A stretch of 64,000 nt of DNA from Agrobacterium rubi TR3 = NBRC 13261 (lineage in GTDB: Bacteria; Pseudomonadota; Alphaproteobacteria; Rhizobiales; Rhizobiaceae): the NCBI RefSeq assembly GCF_000739935.1, contig NZ_BBJU01000010.1, positions 62,001 through 126,000 of the forward strand, read 5' to 3'. Of this stretch, positions 9,540-18,827 are shown piece by piece. Each line of letters begins with the position of its first letter. Within the stretch, counting starts at the first letter, position 1. Below the pieces are notes generated by a model, which was not told the DNA's origin, searched no databases, and saw nothing but the letters and a program-made list of their open reading frames with translations. The translations under genes and the position numbers were made by a program.

Positions 9540-10935
9540 TGACGATGGCCTCCTCGCGAGCGTTGCCACTTGCCTGCCTGTATGATTGTTGCTGTTGGGG
9601 CTTTTCTTCGTGGCCACGCTGATTGTGCTGAGCACCCTGCTGGCCTGTGTCCGGTTGTCTATTGTTCGTGCCGGTGTCCTGGCGATCTGCGCCGCTGGCC
9701 ATGGAAACAGTCACCTGCTCGACGTTAAACCCTTGAGATTTCAAGGCATCAAGAATGCTGCTGCTGTCTTTCTGAAGCTCGCTATAGCCTTTGAGCGTGT
9801 GCGCCGTGAGCTGAACGCTCAGCTCGTCACCGACCAGTTTCAAGGCCGCCGTTACATGCCCCAGGTCCACCGGTGCCATCTGGATTTTCAGAACGTGAAC
9901 GACCTGACCCGTGCTTGCGATCATCGGTCCATTGGTCGTCTGGCCAGCCATGCTGGTTGCCCAATCCGGGTCAGACGACATGGCGCTGGTGATGGCCGCT
10001 GCATTCGTCGTCGGCGCAAGTCCGACGAAGCGCCTGCTCTCCACGACCTGGACCACATCAATCGCATCACCGGCGGCTTTGGCGACATCAACCTTTGTCG
10101 AACCGTCTTCATTCGTTTCGAAATGGAAATCGATGCCGGGAGCATCCTGCTTTTGCAGTCTCACAACGGATGTCGTCGTCGCGCCACTTTCGATCAATGG
10201 GTCCGTAGCGAGCGCACCGGACACATTACCCAATGTCGGTTTTGCGTCCTGTGTCGAACCTGCATTCTGCAAAGGCGCCTGATCGGACTGCGGCGGCATC
10301 GCCGTTGATGCGAGCAGCGCCAAAAGGTCCATGTTTCCGTTTGCAGGGCTGGCTGGAACCGCGTCGCCATCGGTCATCACTTCGTCCGTTGCACCCTCTG
10401 TCGTATCGCCGTCCGTTTTGGATGTCACGGATGCGGACGCAGCTTTGGTCAGGGCTGTCACCAGTTTTGCAAGATCGCTCATAACAGGCGCAAGTGCGGT
10501 GTCATTCCCCGCCTCGGTGACCGGCACGGTTGTGGCCGGCACGGCTGCCACGACAGGTGCCTCCATCGTCATATCAGGGGTGATAATCGGCAAAGCTGGA
10601 TCTTGTGACGCAACGGTAACGGTACCTGTGGCAACCGGAAAAAGCGCTGGTGTCGTGACAGGTTTGCTGACCACCGGCTGGGCCTGATTGGCGGGTGCCG
10701 GTGGCAGTGTCTGCGCGGGTGCAGCGTCATCTTCAGCGACTTGCGGCTGGGCGTCGTCCTTGGCAGCGTTGGCATTCCCACCGGCGTTTTGCCGGGCTGG
10801 AGGAGCCTTGTCGAACGAGCCCAACGTCTCGGAAAAGCCGGACCCCTTGTCCTTGGACGCGGTATCCCTGCCCTGCCGGCTTGCTTGAGCCGTGGCGTCA
10901 GAATTTGCGGACACGATCGTTGATACTACGTTCAC
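9469..10935 (-). CDS. fliK: flagellar hook-length control protein FliK (formerly MotD)
   Basis: FliK measures hook length and switches export from hook to filament proteins. The 488-residue product has a long low-complexity Ala/Pro/Thr-rich N-terminal part. It then has a conserved C-terminal domain near residues 345-415 with the signature IQMAPVDLGHVTAALKLVGD followed by GYSELQKDSSSILDALKSQG. The start codon is GTG at 10933-10935, 1 bp after the motC stop. In Sinorhizobium the gene after motC was first named motD and later recognised as fliK. Confidence 0.9.
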   Translation of the reverse strand: MNVVSTIVSANSDATAQASRQGRDTASKDKGSGFSETLGSFDKAPPARQNAGGNANAAKDDAQPQVAEDDAAPAQTLPPAPANQAQPVVSKPVTTPALFPVATGTVTVASQDPALPIITPDMTMEAPVVAAVPATTVPVTEAGNDTALAPVMSDLAKLVTALTKAASASVTSKTDGDTTEGATDEVMTDGDAVPASPANGNMDLLALLASTAMPPQSDQAPLQNAGSTQDAKPTLGNVSGALATDPLIESGATTTSVVRLQKQDAPGIDFHFETNEDGSTKVDVAKAAGDAIDVVQVVESRRFVGLAPTTNAAAITSAMSSDPDWATSMAGQTTNGPMIASTGQVVHVLKIQMAPVDLGHVTAALKLVGDELSVQLTAHTLKGYSELQKDSSSILDALKSQGFNVEQVTVSMASGADRQDTGTNNRQPDTGQQGAQHNQRGHEEKPQQQQSYRQASGNAREEAIVNDSTSTAETSVRPTSARPDLVYL

Positions 10936-10936
10936 C

Positions 10937-12178
10937 CTATCTCTCCTCCTGCTTCAACAAGGAATCGATCTCGCTCAATCGCGCCCGGCTCTTGTCGAAG
11001 AATTCTTTCAAAGGCGCGCCAGCGGCGGCTTGTTCTGTCTGTTCCTGTGGCTTCATCACCGTGTCCGAAGCCTGAGGAGCAGCACCACTTTCGGCAACCG
11101 GGTTCTCGCCACCAGCCTGCGGTGATGGTGAGGCTGTCGGTGTTCGAACGATCTGCTCCGCAACGGCCTGCGCTGCATCGCGCAAAGCAAGATCACGCGG
11201 CGACAGCTCGTTGCTCGGTATGCTCGAAAGCGAGGCGCTGGCGCTATGAACGGCATCGCTCGAAACGCTCGCCAGGCCGGAATAAAGCTTCGACAAAGGC
11301 GCGCGGACACTGTCGCCGGTCTCGGGCAACAGGGCATTCGCCTGCTCTGTCGCAAAGCGCGCCAGTTCCACTTGCCCCCGCAACGAGGCCTGACGGGCGA
11401 TGCGTAGATAGATTTCCTCCGCCCGATCATCATCCATCAGCTGCGCAATTTCCTCGATGTTCTCCTTGGTGACAGCGCCATATCCATCCACAACGAAGCT
11501 CACGAAGAGATCGGCGAATTGAGACGCGTAGGGAGAATGCAGAAATCTCACCGCATATTTTCTGACGTAGGAAAACGTCTTTTCGGGCTGCTTGGCCTGG
11601 ATCATGGCGATGATCGAGCGGCGCAAGGCAGCCTCCTCGATGATCGTACCCGGCGCCGTCAAACGCGCATCGTCGAAATAGACCAGGGACGCCACCGGAT
11701 CACGCGTGACAGTGATGTTGCCCGCAATCAGCATCAGATAGGGGCCGAGCACGCCTTTGCGGTACTCCGGCAAAAGGTCGGAAATGACCTTCTCGGCCTG
11801 AATGCCTCTTCCGCTGAAATATTTCTGCAAGACGTTGATCACGCGCGTATCGAAATGACCCTGAACGTCACGGGCGACGAGATAATCCAGCGTTTGTGGA
11901 TTGCCACCGCTCATGATGTAGGCGAGCGCTGCGTCAGCATTGTCGGAATCCTCGAAGATCGCCGGGTCTGCCGTGCGCAGAGCGGCGTCAATGGTCTCGA
12001 GAAGATATTTTTGCATTTCCCGCGCGGAATGATCGCCCATGACCACCGAGTCCTGCACGAACTGTAGCGAGCGCAAGATTTTGGAGGGCGGCAGATCGCT
12101 TTGCGCATAACCGTAACCGGCACTGGCCAGCCACGGAATGCACACAGACAAGACAGCTATGCGGGTTGCTTTCATCAT
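10937..12178 (-). CDS. motC: flagellar motor periplasmic protein MotC
   Basis: MotC is a periplasmic protein of rhizobial motors that binds or stabilises MotB. The 413-residue product begins with a signal peptide (MMKATRIAVLSVCIPWLASA) and cleavage is likely after AGYGYAQ. The rest is largely helical with TPR-like character, and the C terminus is a charged helix. The ATG at 12176-12178 has a GAGGCAG ribosome binding site; a TTG at 12190 overlapping motB is the alternative. It follows motB directly and precedes fliK by 1 bp. Confidence 0.93.
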   Translation of the reverse strand: MMKATRIAVLSVCIPWLASAGYGYAQSDLPPSKILRSLQFVQDSVVMGDHSAREMQKYLLETIDAALRTADPAIFEDSDNADAALAYIMSGGNPQTLDYLVARDVQGHFDTRVINVLQKYFSGRGIQAEKVISDLLPEYRKGVLGPYLMLIAGNITVTRDPVASLVYFDDARLTAPGTIIEEAALRRSIIAMIQAKQPEKTFSYVRKYAVRFLHSPYASQFADLFVSFVVDGYGAVTKENIEEIAQLMDDDRAEEIYLRIARQASLRGQVELARFATEQANALLPETGDSVRAPLSKLYSGLASVSSDAVHSASASLSSIPSNELSPRDLALRDAAQAVAEQIVRTPTASPSPQAGGENPVAESGAAPQASDTVMKPQEQTEQAAAGAPLKEFFDKSRARLSEIDSLLKQEER

Positions 12179-12186
12179 CCGCTGCC

Positions 12187-13452
12187 TCAACTATCCTCAA
12201 GTAAGATTTCGATACGACGGTTTGCGCCGTTCAAAGGATCATCGGTGTTTTGCAAGCGGCGATCGGCAAAGCCGGAGAGCTGCTTGATGCGGGTTTCGTC
12301 CAGACCACCGCGCGACAGCATGTAGAAAGCCGCATGGGCGCGATCCATGGACAGGGTCCAGTTGTCTTTTCCACCCGTGCTGTAAGGACGCGCGTCGGTA
12401 TGACCGCGAATGACGACGGCTCCCTTCTGCTTGCTCAGAACCTCGCCGATTTTCTCCATCGCCAACACCAGCGTCTTCTGCGGCACAGCCGAACCCACAT
12501 CGAACATGGAGGTGTTGGCCTTTTCCGAAATCGTGATCAGCGTGCCGCCTTCGGCGGGCGTCACTACGATCCCTTCCGCAAGCTTGCCCGCGACGCCGGC
12601 AACCTGCTGGGCAATCTCGTCGCGCAGTTCGTCGGTCGTTTTCTTTTCTGCGTCCGTTACGTCGGCGGCTTCGTCCGGCATCTGGTTTTTCTGAACGGAT
12701 GCGAGCTCGGTCTTTGCGTTCTTGGGCGCGGCGGTCGGCGCAGGTGTTACCGGTTCGCTATCACTGATGACATCGGCGATATCCTGTTTTGCGGCGGCTG
12801 CCTTCGCGTCCGCAGCCTTTTGCTCTTTCTGAGGCAGCGCGGTATCCTGCGTGACAACAGTTGCCGGTTGCGGCGGCACGTCGACCTGTTTGCTCCAGAA
12901 ATCCGGATCGAACGGGTCGCGATAGGCTTCGCCACCAGACGCACCGGTCGATGGGCCGGATTGGCTCGCACCGCCCTCGCCCTTGGCGCTGACATTGGCC
13001 TGCTGCCCGACTTCCTGGGCAATCTCCGCCAGAACCGCATAGGGGTTCTCGAAAAATGCCGCTTCGGAATAGGCTGTCTTATCGCCCGCTGACGATGTCA
13101 TGTCCTCTCCGCTGGCGGCCGCTGCGGCATCCTGCGGTTTTTCGGATTTGGTGTCGGAGGTCTGCTGGGTCTGTTCACCCTTGGCCGTTTTCGCCGGCTG
13201 CTTCATTCCCTTGTCGGCAGGCTTTTCATCGGTCAGCTTGATCGGGTTGAAATAGCTGGCGACGGACGCCTTTGTTTCCTCGTTCGAGGCATTGACCAAC
13301 CACATGACGAGGAAGAACGCCATCATGGCCGTCATGAAGTCGGCATAAGCAATTTTCCACGCGCCGCCGTGAGCGCCATCGTGGTCGCCCTTGTGGCGTT
13401 TGACGATGATGATCTCGTTTTTGCCGTGATGGTGATTTTCGCCTTCACTCAT
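12187..13452 (-). CDS. motB: flagellar motor stator protein MotB
   Basis: MotB anchors the MotA-MotB proton channel to peptidoglycan. The 421-residue protein has one transmembrane helix near residues 34-53. D38 in [19 protein letters not shown] is the proton-carrying aspartate. The C-terminal OmpA-like domain includes [16 protein letters not shown] and [15 protein letters not shown]. The long Ala/Lys/Thr linker is usual in rhizobia. motA lies 49 kb away in this window (62614-63486), so the stator genes are split. It overlaps the FliH-like gene by 8 bp. Confidence 0.96.
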   Translation of the reverse strand: MSEGENHHHGKNEIIIVKRHKGDHDGAHGGAWKIAYADFMTAMMAFFLVMWLVNASNEETKASVASYFNPIKLTDEKPADKGMKQPAKTAKGEQTQQTSDTKSEKPQDAAAAASGEDMTSSAGDKTAYSEAAFFENPYAVLAEIAQEVGQQANVSAKGEGGASQSGPSTGASGGEAYRDPFDPDFWSKQVDVPPQPATVVTQDTALPQKEQKAADAKAAAAKQDIADVISDSEPVTPAPTAAPKNAKTELASVQKNQMPDEAADVTDAEKKTTDELRDEIAQQVAGVAGKLAEGIVVTPAEGGTLITISEKANTSMFDVGSAVPQKTLVLAMEKIGEVLSKQKGAVVIRGHTDARPYSTGGKDNWTLSMDRAHAAFYMLSRGGLDETRIKQLSGFADRRLQNTDDPLNGANRRIEILLEDS

Positions 13453-14089
13453 CCGCCAAACCTCTTACGCTCTGGAAAAACTCAGAAAGTCTTGTCATCA
13501 GGACCGAGTTATCCATCTGAACTTTCACATCAATATCGGTCGAAACATCGTAATCGACCTGGTTGTCGACATCACCCAAAGCTTCCCGGATGTGCGATAA
13601 AAGCGCGTCGGGACCGGTGATCTTGATCGTGCCGGCAAAACCGCCTTCGATCTCCTGCAGGATTTTGGCAGAGACATCGGCCGCGGCCTTCTCAGCGAAG
13701 TCGCGTTCCATCACCATTCCAAACAGGCGAAGACAAACCTGCTCGACATCGGCCGCGATCGTCTGCTTCATCGAAATGACCGACGTCGCAAGATGCGTCG
13801 CGATCTCGTCTTCATAGCGTGTTTTGATCGCTTCGATTTCCGCTGCATGAGCTAGGCGCAATGCTGCAAGCTCGTTTTCGTGAGCCTCTTTTGCCTGCTG
13901 GGCCGCGGCGATTTCGCCTTCTGCAAAGGCCTTGCGTTTTTCTTCTTCCAGATCGACGACGATTTCCGGCTCAGCGAAAAAATCACTCTCAAAGGAAGAG
14001 ACGGGCATGTCGAGATCAAACGCGCTCGGTGCCTCCGGCGGCACGAACTGACTGAAGTCCTTGAGATATTTGGCAAGCGCTCCGCTCAT
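13445..14089 (-). CDS. FliH-like flagellar assembly protein
   Basis: This 214-residue protein has a charged coiled-coil middle (residues about 45-95, [20 protein letters not shown] and onward). The C-terminal domain ([20 protein letters not shown], then [14 protein letters not shown]) resembles FliH/HrpE/YscL proteins, which regulate the export ATPase FliI. The position upstream of motB supports a flagellar role. The name is by resemblance; other rhizobial annotations may simply call it hypothetical. Confidence 0.65.
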   Translation of the reverse strand: MSGALAKYLKDFSQFVPPEAPSAFDLDMPVSSFESDFFAEPEIVVDLEEEKRKAFAEGEIAAAQQAKEAHENELAALRLAHAAEIEAIKTRYEDEIATHLATSVISMKQTIAADVEQVCLRLFGMVMERDFAEKAAADVSAKILQEIEGGFAGTIKITGPDALLSHIREALGDVDNQVDYDVSTDIDVKVQMDNSVLMTRLSEFFQSVRGLADE

Positions 14090-14279
14090 AGATGCTCTCC
14101 GCCCAACATCGCGCTTGTCTTTTCTTCAGATGAGACGTTCATGAAATAATCCGCAAGGCATTCAGCTACAGCCGACCAAATCGCCTTGCGCCCTCCTTGG
14201 GAACGCGCAAAAACGAGGCAGCAATTCAGTGTCTCAAACTAGAGGGTCAAACTTGTGCGAGGATGAACCCTGCCGCAGA

Positions 14280-15245
14280 TCACGCAAAGAGACTGGCAAG
14301 GCTCTTGCGATGGTTGTTGGCAAGCGACACCACTTGAACGGCCAGATCGCGCTGCGTCTCCTGCGCCTTCAATTTGGTGGACTCTTCTTCCATATTCGCA
14401 TCCACCAGACGGCTGACGCTTTTGCCCATCGAATCTTTCAGCGCGCCGACAAAGGTCGTTTGCTGATCAATCCTGCTGGACATGGTACCGATCGAGCCAG
14501 CGAGTTGGTTCAACTTGGTGGACAATTGTCCAACGACATAGACCATATCATCGAGTTCGTCTTTGGTCGTGGTTTGCGAAACGCCAATTTCGCTGCCCGT
14601 TTTGCCCGTGGGTGAGCCAGCATCCAGTAGATAATACTCGCGTGCGGCGGAGCTCGAATCGGGATTGCGGGCGCTGGCGTCAAGCGGTGCAGTCAAAAGG
14701 CCGCGACTTGCATCACTGCTATCGACGAGCGTTGTTTGTGCGGTGTTGACGGTCAGATACTGCAAGGTGATGGAGCCGGAAACATCTTTCTGGAAGGCAA
14801 ACGGCACGCGCTTTTCCGGCTGAAGCTGATCGCTGGTATTGTAAAGCCAGTTATCGCCCGAAAAGCTGGCGGCCTGCGTCACGGATTGCAGGTTGTTTTT
14901 CAGAGCGCCGATGGCACCGTTGATTTTTTCCCGGTCGGCGCCCGGCTCATAGGCCGTGGTCAATTGCGTCATGATTTGATCGACGACATTGATGACCGAG
15001 GTCACGGCTTCATAGGCCGTATCGGCCTTGGATGCGCCCAAGTTCAAAGCATCACCCACGCTGGTCAGAACGTTTCCGTCGGAGCGCAGATTGGTTGCCG
15101 TCGACCAATAACCGGAATCGTCGGCAGCCGACGCAATCCTCAAACCGGAGGTCACCCTCGCTTGTGTTTTCGTCAGCGTATCGTCGCTGAACAAGAGAGT
15201 TTGCAGCGCGCTCTGCACATAGCCAGCGGAAAGAATATTGGTCAT
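14280..15245 (-). CDS. flaD: flagellin, divergent member (FlaD-like)
   Basis: This is a filament subunit of 321 residues. It has the conserved N-terminal coiled coil (ALQTLLFSDDTLTKTQARVT then GLRIASAADDSGYWSTATNL) and the C-terminal end SRLVDANMEEESTKLKAQET. It differs clearly from the three following flagellins in its middle and ends in SLASLFA. It lacks the shared leader seen before flaA, flaB and flaC and has a weak ribosome binding site. Calling it flaD follows Agrobacterium usage and is tentative. Confidence 0.88.
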   Translation of the reverse strand: MTNILSAGYVQSALQTLLFSDDTLTKTQARVTSGLRIASAADDSGYWSTATNLRSDGNVLTSVGDALNLGASKADTAYEAVTSVINVVDQIMTQLTTAYEPGADREKINGAIGALKNNLQSVTQAASFSGDNWLYNTSDQLQPEKRVPFAFQKDVSGSITLQYLTVNTAQTTLVDSSDASRGLLTAPLDASARNPDSSSAAREYYLLDAGSPTGKTGSEIGVSQTTTKDELDDMVYVVGQLSTKLNQLAGSIGTMSSRIDQQTTFVGALKDSMGKSVSRLVDANMEEESTKLKAQETQRDLAVQVVSLANNHRKSLASLFA

Positions 15246-15462
15246 GGGTACCTACATTGGCAGGGAGTGTCAGAACATGCCAATCAATCTGGCGAAAACC
15301 GCACTCTCATCATGAAGAGGCATAGGAGCCAATCGTCAGACCACCGCTTCATGAGCGGTTAACGAAAAGTGAATCCTGTGGCAAGTACCATACCATCCGA
15401 AGCTATGCCGAGGCTTGCGTCATCGGCGGTGTCTAAACCGTTGTTTCGGTTTCCCAATAAAC

Positions 15463-15499
15463 AAAAAACCGCGCCATCCCTTGAGATAGCGCGGTTTTC
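15463..15499 (-). terminator. rho-independent terminator after flaC
   Basis: The stem AAAACCGCGC/GCGCGGTTTT sits 19 bp after the flaC stop. On the minus strand it is followed by a run of Ts. Confidence 0.85.
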
Positions 15500-15517
15500 T
15501 TATTTGGTACCAGACGC

Positions 15518-16396
15518 TTATCGCTGGAACAGTGTCATGATGTTCTGCGCCGAAGAATTCGCAATCGAGAGCGACTGGATCGCCAACTGCTGCTGCGTCT
15601 GGAGCGCCGAGAGCTTGGCGGATTCCTCTTCCATGTCGGCATCGACCAGTCGGCTGACACCAGATTCCATCGCGTCAGACAATTTGGCGGAATAATTATC
15701 CTGCAGGTCGATACGGGTCTGAAGCGCGCCAATAGCCGCAGCCGAGTCCGTCAGGCCGCTCATCGCGGTTTCGACGATGTTCATGAATGCGTCAATTTCG
15801 CCCTGCGTGGACATGCTGGTCAGGGCAACGCTCATGATGCTGCCGAGAATACCGCCCGAGCCGACGCCGCCATTGATCGACTGGAACATCGCGTAAGAAC
15901 CGATGTCGAATTTCGCTGTGGTGACGCTGACGCCGCCGCTTGCGGTGCGAATGAACCCATCGACAACGCTGGCCTGAGTGGCCAGGCCATACACCATCCA
16001 GTTTTCACCGGAGAAGGAAGCGCCCTGTGCGATGGCCGAAAGCTGTTCCTGAAGTTTGCCGATTTCCAGCTGGATCTGGGTCTTGTCGGTGGACTGTTCG
16101 CTGGCAGTCACGAGCTTTGCTTTGATTTCGTCAACGGCGCTGATCGCACTTTCCATCGCCGCATAGGCGGTGTCAACTTTAGCGGCACCCACACCCAGAG
16201 CGTCCGAAGCAGCATTCAGCGCTTTATTGTCGGAGTTCATGGTGGTGGAGATGGACCAATAAGCAACGTTATCTTTCGCCTGACCGACCCGGTAACCGGA
16301 AGAGACGCGGTCCTGTGTGTTAGAGAGGTCTACGTTGATCGAGCGCAGCGTCTGAAGGGCAGACATTGCAGAGGTGTTTGTCAAAATACTCGTCAT
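15518..16396 (-). CDS. flaC: flagellin (FlaC)
   Basis: A 292-residue flagellin. The N-terminal D0/D1 region holds SALQTLRSINVDLSNTQDRV and the C-terminal region holds SRLVDADMEEESAKLSALQT and NSSAQNIMTLFQR. It is the most divergent of the three adjacent paralogs, with changes mainly at residues 125-215 in the exposed middle. It carries the shared flagellin leader and has its own terminator, so it is probably monocistronic. It has no signal peptide and is exported through the flagellum. Confidence 0.93.
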   Translation of the reverse strand: MTSILTNTSAMSALQTLRSINVDLSNTQDRVSSGYRVGQAKDNVAYWSISTTMNSDNKALNAASDALGVGAAKVDTAYAAMESAISAVDEIKAKLVTASEQSTDKTQIQLEIGKLQEQLSAIAQGASFSGENWMVYGLATQASVVDGFIRTASGGVSVTTAKFDIGSYAMFQSINGGVGSGGILGSIMSVALTSMSTQGEIDAFMNIVETAMSGLTDSAAAIGALQTRIDLQDNYSAKLSDAMESGVSRLVDADMEEESAKLSALQTQQQLAIQSLSIANSSAQNIMTLFQR

Positions 16397-16470
16397 CTTC
16401 AGGTCGCCCCTTTGGCAAATCTTTTAGAAGGGACATTCCGGTCCAGCCGGGAAACGCAGCAGGCAGCTTC
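16397..16470 (-). promoter_or_regulatory. conserved flagellin 5' leader upstream of flaC
   Basis: Read on the minus strand, this leader has CCGG-CTGGA-CCGG, then AATGTCCCTT, a 15-nt spacer, and the ribosome binding site AAGGGGC nine bases before the ATG. GTCCCTT (16428-16434) can pair with AAGGGGC (16406-16412) over 7 bp with one G-U pair. The same layout precedes flaB and flaA. It may sequester the ribosome binding site. The rest of the 321-bp gap holds an AT-rich likely promoter. Confidence 0.6.
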
Positions 16471-16666
16471 ATGCTTCCCGACCTTGAGAGTGGCCGGTGC
16501 GCTGTTTCGATGACCACAGAAAACAACTTTATGGTTAACAAAACTTTAATCGAAGGGAATCTTTTACCTTCATGAACGAACACTTAAGGATGCCCGCTAC
16601 CGTTAACTAAGAATAAGATACTGTTAAACAATGATAATTTCGAGCGTATCGATGTTAATTTTTATT

Positions 16667-16697
16667 AAAAAAAAAAGCCGCGCAAAGCGCGGCTTTC
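16667..16697 (-). terminator. rho-independent terminator after flaB
   Basis: The stem GCCGCGC/GCGCGGC with loop AAA is followed on the minus strand by ten T residues. It lies 20 bp after the flaB stop codon. Confidence 0.93.
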
Positions 16698-16717
16698 TGA
16701 TTTCAGATAAGGGTCGA

Positions 16718-17596
16718 TTAGCCTCTGAAGAGGGTCATGATGTTCTGCGAAGAAGAGTTGGCGATAGACAGAGACTGAACCGCCAGCTGCTGCTGGGTCT
16801 GCAGAGCCGAAAGGCGCGCAGATTCTTCTTCCATGTCAGCGTCAACCAGACGGCTTACACCGGCTTCGATCGCATCGCTCAGCTTGCCAGAATAGTCGTC
16901 CTGCATGTCGATACGCGAGGACAAAGCACCGAGTGCAGCTGCACCGTCTGTGAGTTTATCCAGGGCAGTCTGAACAGTCGTCAGGAACGTATCGATTTCG
17001 CCCTGTGTCGAGTTGCTCGCCAGGGAAACGTCCATGACGGAACCGAGAACACCGCCGGTGCCAACGCCAGAGGAAATCGCAGAGAACATGGCGTAAGTGC
17101 CAGCATCGAAAGTTGCTGTCGTTACCTTAACGGAACCCGCAGAGTCACGAATGAAACCATCGACAACAGTCGTTGTGGATCCACTGCCCTGAACGGCCCA
17201 GTTTTCACCGTTGAAGGAAGCGGCCTGACCGATTGCAGTCAGCTGTTCCTGAAGCTTGGTGATTTCGAGCTGAACCTGATCCTTGTCGACAGATGTTTCG
17301 CTGGCGGTCGTCAGTTTTGCCTTGATTTCGTTAACAACGTCGATCGCGCTGTCCATGGCGGCATAAGCGGTGTCGACCTTGGCTGCGCCGACGCCCAGAG
17401 CGTCTGTTGCTGCGCCAAGAGCCTTGTTGTCGGAATTCATGGTTGTGGAGATCGACCAGTAAGCGACGTTATCGGCAGCCTTACCGACCTTTTCACCAGA
17501 CGAAACGCGGTCCTGCGTTGTAGAAAGATTGGTATTGATCGTGCGCAGAGTCTGAAGTGCAGACATTGCAGATGGGTTAGTCAGGATGCTGGTCAT
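16718..17596 (-). CDS. flaB: flagellin (FlaB)
   Basis: A 292-residue flagellin. Between residues about 80 and 150 it is nearly identical to FlaA, for example DALGVGAAKVDTAYAAMDSA and QAASFNGENWAVQGSGS. Its ends are the usual helices: the N-terminal ALQTLRTINTNLSTTQDRVS and a C terminus ending NIMTLFRG. It has the shared leader and its own strong terminator. The near identity to FlaA points to recent duplication or gene conversion. Confidence 0.94.
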   Translation of the reverse strand: MTSILTNPSAMSALQTLRTINTNLSTTQDRVSSGEKVGKAADNVAYWSISTTMNSDNKALGAATDALGVGAAKVDTAYAAMDSAIDVVNEIKAKLTTASETSVDKDQVQLEITKLQEQLTAIGQAASFNGENWAVQGSGSTTTVVDGFIRDSAGSVKVTTATFDAGTYAMFSAISSGVGTGGVLGSVMDVSLASNSTQGEIDTFLTTVQTALDKLTDGAAALGALSSRIDMQDDYSGKLSDAIEAGVSRLVDADMEEESARLSALQTQQQLAVQSLSIANSSSQNIMTLFRG

Positions 17597-17675
17597 AGTA
17601 TTATTTGCCCCTTTGGCAAGAATAATTGAAGGGACATTCCGGCTTTACCGGTAAACGACGATCAGCTTCATGCCT
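17597..17675 (-). promoter_or_regulatory. conserved flagellin 5' leader upstream of flaB
   Basis: The minus strand has CCGG-TAAAG-CCGG, AATGTCCCTT, a 15-nt spacer and AAGGGGC ten bases before the ATG. GTCCCTT (17629-17635) can pair with the ribosome binding site (17607-17613), exactly as in flaC. Further upstream (17690-17800) the sequence is AT-rich and probably holds the promoter. Confidence 0.62.
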
Positions 17676-17817
17676 GCCGAGCAATATAGTAAACATTCGG
17701 CCGTCGCTTTGGTAACCTGATCTAACATTGTTAAGGTTAAAAACTTCCAAACAATCAGTAAAAAATGAGTTAATTTTGAAATTAATTTAGTAATACTTTG
17801 TTAAGGAACTAGAAACG

Positions 17818-17852
17818 CAAAAAGGCCGGACCTTTCGGTCCGGCCAGTTTTT
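17818..17852 (-). terminator. rho-independent terminator after flaA
   Basis: GGCCGGACC/GGTCCGGCC with loop TTTC forms a 9-bp stem, followed on the minus strand by TTTTT. It lies 17 bp after the flaA stop. Confidence 0.93.
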
Positions 17853-17868
17853 AAATTTGATTGCGCTA

Positions 17869-18747
17869 TTAACGGAACAGCGTGAGGATGTTCTGCGAAG
17901 AGGAATTCGCGATCGACAGAGACTGGATCGCCAGCTGCTGCTGGGTCTGGAGAGCCGAAAGGCGGGCAGATTCTTCTTCCATGTCCGCATCAACCAGACG
18001 GCTGATACCTGCATCCATCGCATCGCTCAGCTTGCTGGAATACTGATCCTGAAGGTCGATACGTGTGGACAGTGCACCCAGAGCAGCTGCACCCTTGGTC
18101 ATGCTGCTCAGCGCAGTTTCAACAGTCGACAGGAACGTGTCGACCTGGCCCTGCGTAGACGTTGCCGTCAGAGCAATTGTCATGACTGCAGAGAGAAGAC
18201 CACCCGTGCCAACGCCGGCGGAGGAAATCTGGGAGAACATGGCGTAAGAGCCGGCATCGAAGGTTGCTGTCGTAACCTTGACAGTACCATCCGTGTTGCG
18301 GATAAAGCCATCGACAACAGTCGTGGACGAACCGCTGCCCTGAACGGCCCAGTTTTCACCGTTGAACGAAGCAGCCTGACCGATAGACGACAGCTGTTCC
18401 TGAAGTTTGGTGATTTCGAGCTGAACCTGCTCCTTGTCAACAGACGATTCGCTGGCAGTTGTCAGCTTTGCCTTGATTTCGTTGACGACGTCGATCGCGC
18501 TGTCCATAGCGGCGTAAGCGGTGTCGACCTTTGCTGCACCAACGCCCAGTGCGTCAGTTGCTGCGCCGAGCGCCTTGTTGTCGGACTTCATCGTGGTCGC
18601 GATGGACCAGTATGCTGCACCATCGGAAGCATCGCCAATTTTCAGGCCGGTCGAAACGCGGTCCTGGGTTTTGCTCAGGTTGGTGTTGATGTTGCGCAGC
18701 GTCTGAAGTGCAGAGTTGGCGCTGGAGTTGAAGTTAATGCTAGACAT
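17869..18747 (-). CDS. flaA: flagellin (FlaA, probable major subunit)
   Basis: A 292-residue filament subunit with the N-terminal helix SALQTLRNINTNLSKTQDRV and GLKIGDASDGAAYWSIATTM, and a C-terminal helix ending NSSSQNILTLFR. In Agrobacterium and Sinorhizobium the flaA-type gene encodes the principal subunit; that this one is principal is inference. The many Ser and Thr residues in its variable middle are possible glycosylation sites. It has its own leader and terminator. Confidence 0.94.
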   Translation of the reverse strand: MSSINFNSSANSALQTLRNINTNLSKTQDRVSTGLKIGDASDGAAYWSIATTMKSDNKALGAATDALGVGAAKVDTAYAAMDSAIDVVNEIKAKLTTASESSVDKEQVQLEITKLQEQLSSIGQAASFNGENWAVQGSGSSTTVVDGFIRNTDGTVKVTTATFDAGSYAMFSQISSAGVGTGGLLSAVMTIALTATSTQGQVDTFLSTVETALSSMTKGAAALGALSTRIDLQDQYSSKLSDAMDAGISRLVDADMEEESARLSALQTQQQLAIQSLSIANSSSQNILTLFR

Positions 18748-18827
18748 AAGAGTGCCCCTTTAATACGCGGTACAAGTTGAGGGACATGCCGGATTAATTT
18801 ACCGGCGCGAACGGTTCGGCATCATGC
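18748..18827 (-). promoter_or_regulatory. flagellin 5' leader upstream of flaA
   Basis: The minus strand has CCGG-TAAATTAAT-CCGG, then ATGTCCCT, a 20-nt spacer and AAAGGGGC six bases before the ATG. GTCCCT (18780-18785) can pair with AGGGGC (18754-18759) over 6 bp. It is the same design as in flaB and flaC but with a longer loop. Confidence 0.58.

Noticed and set aside
12250-13092. Open frame opposite motB
   Set aside because: motB on the minus strand is complete with its transmembrane and OmpA-like domains; the opposite frame is an antisense shadow.
15518-18747. Repeated sequence as a composite mobile element
   Set aside because: The repeats are complete flagellin genes with leaders and terminators, and no transposase or terminal inverted repeat is present.
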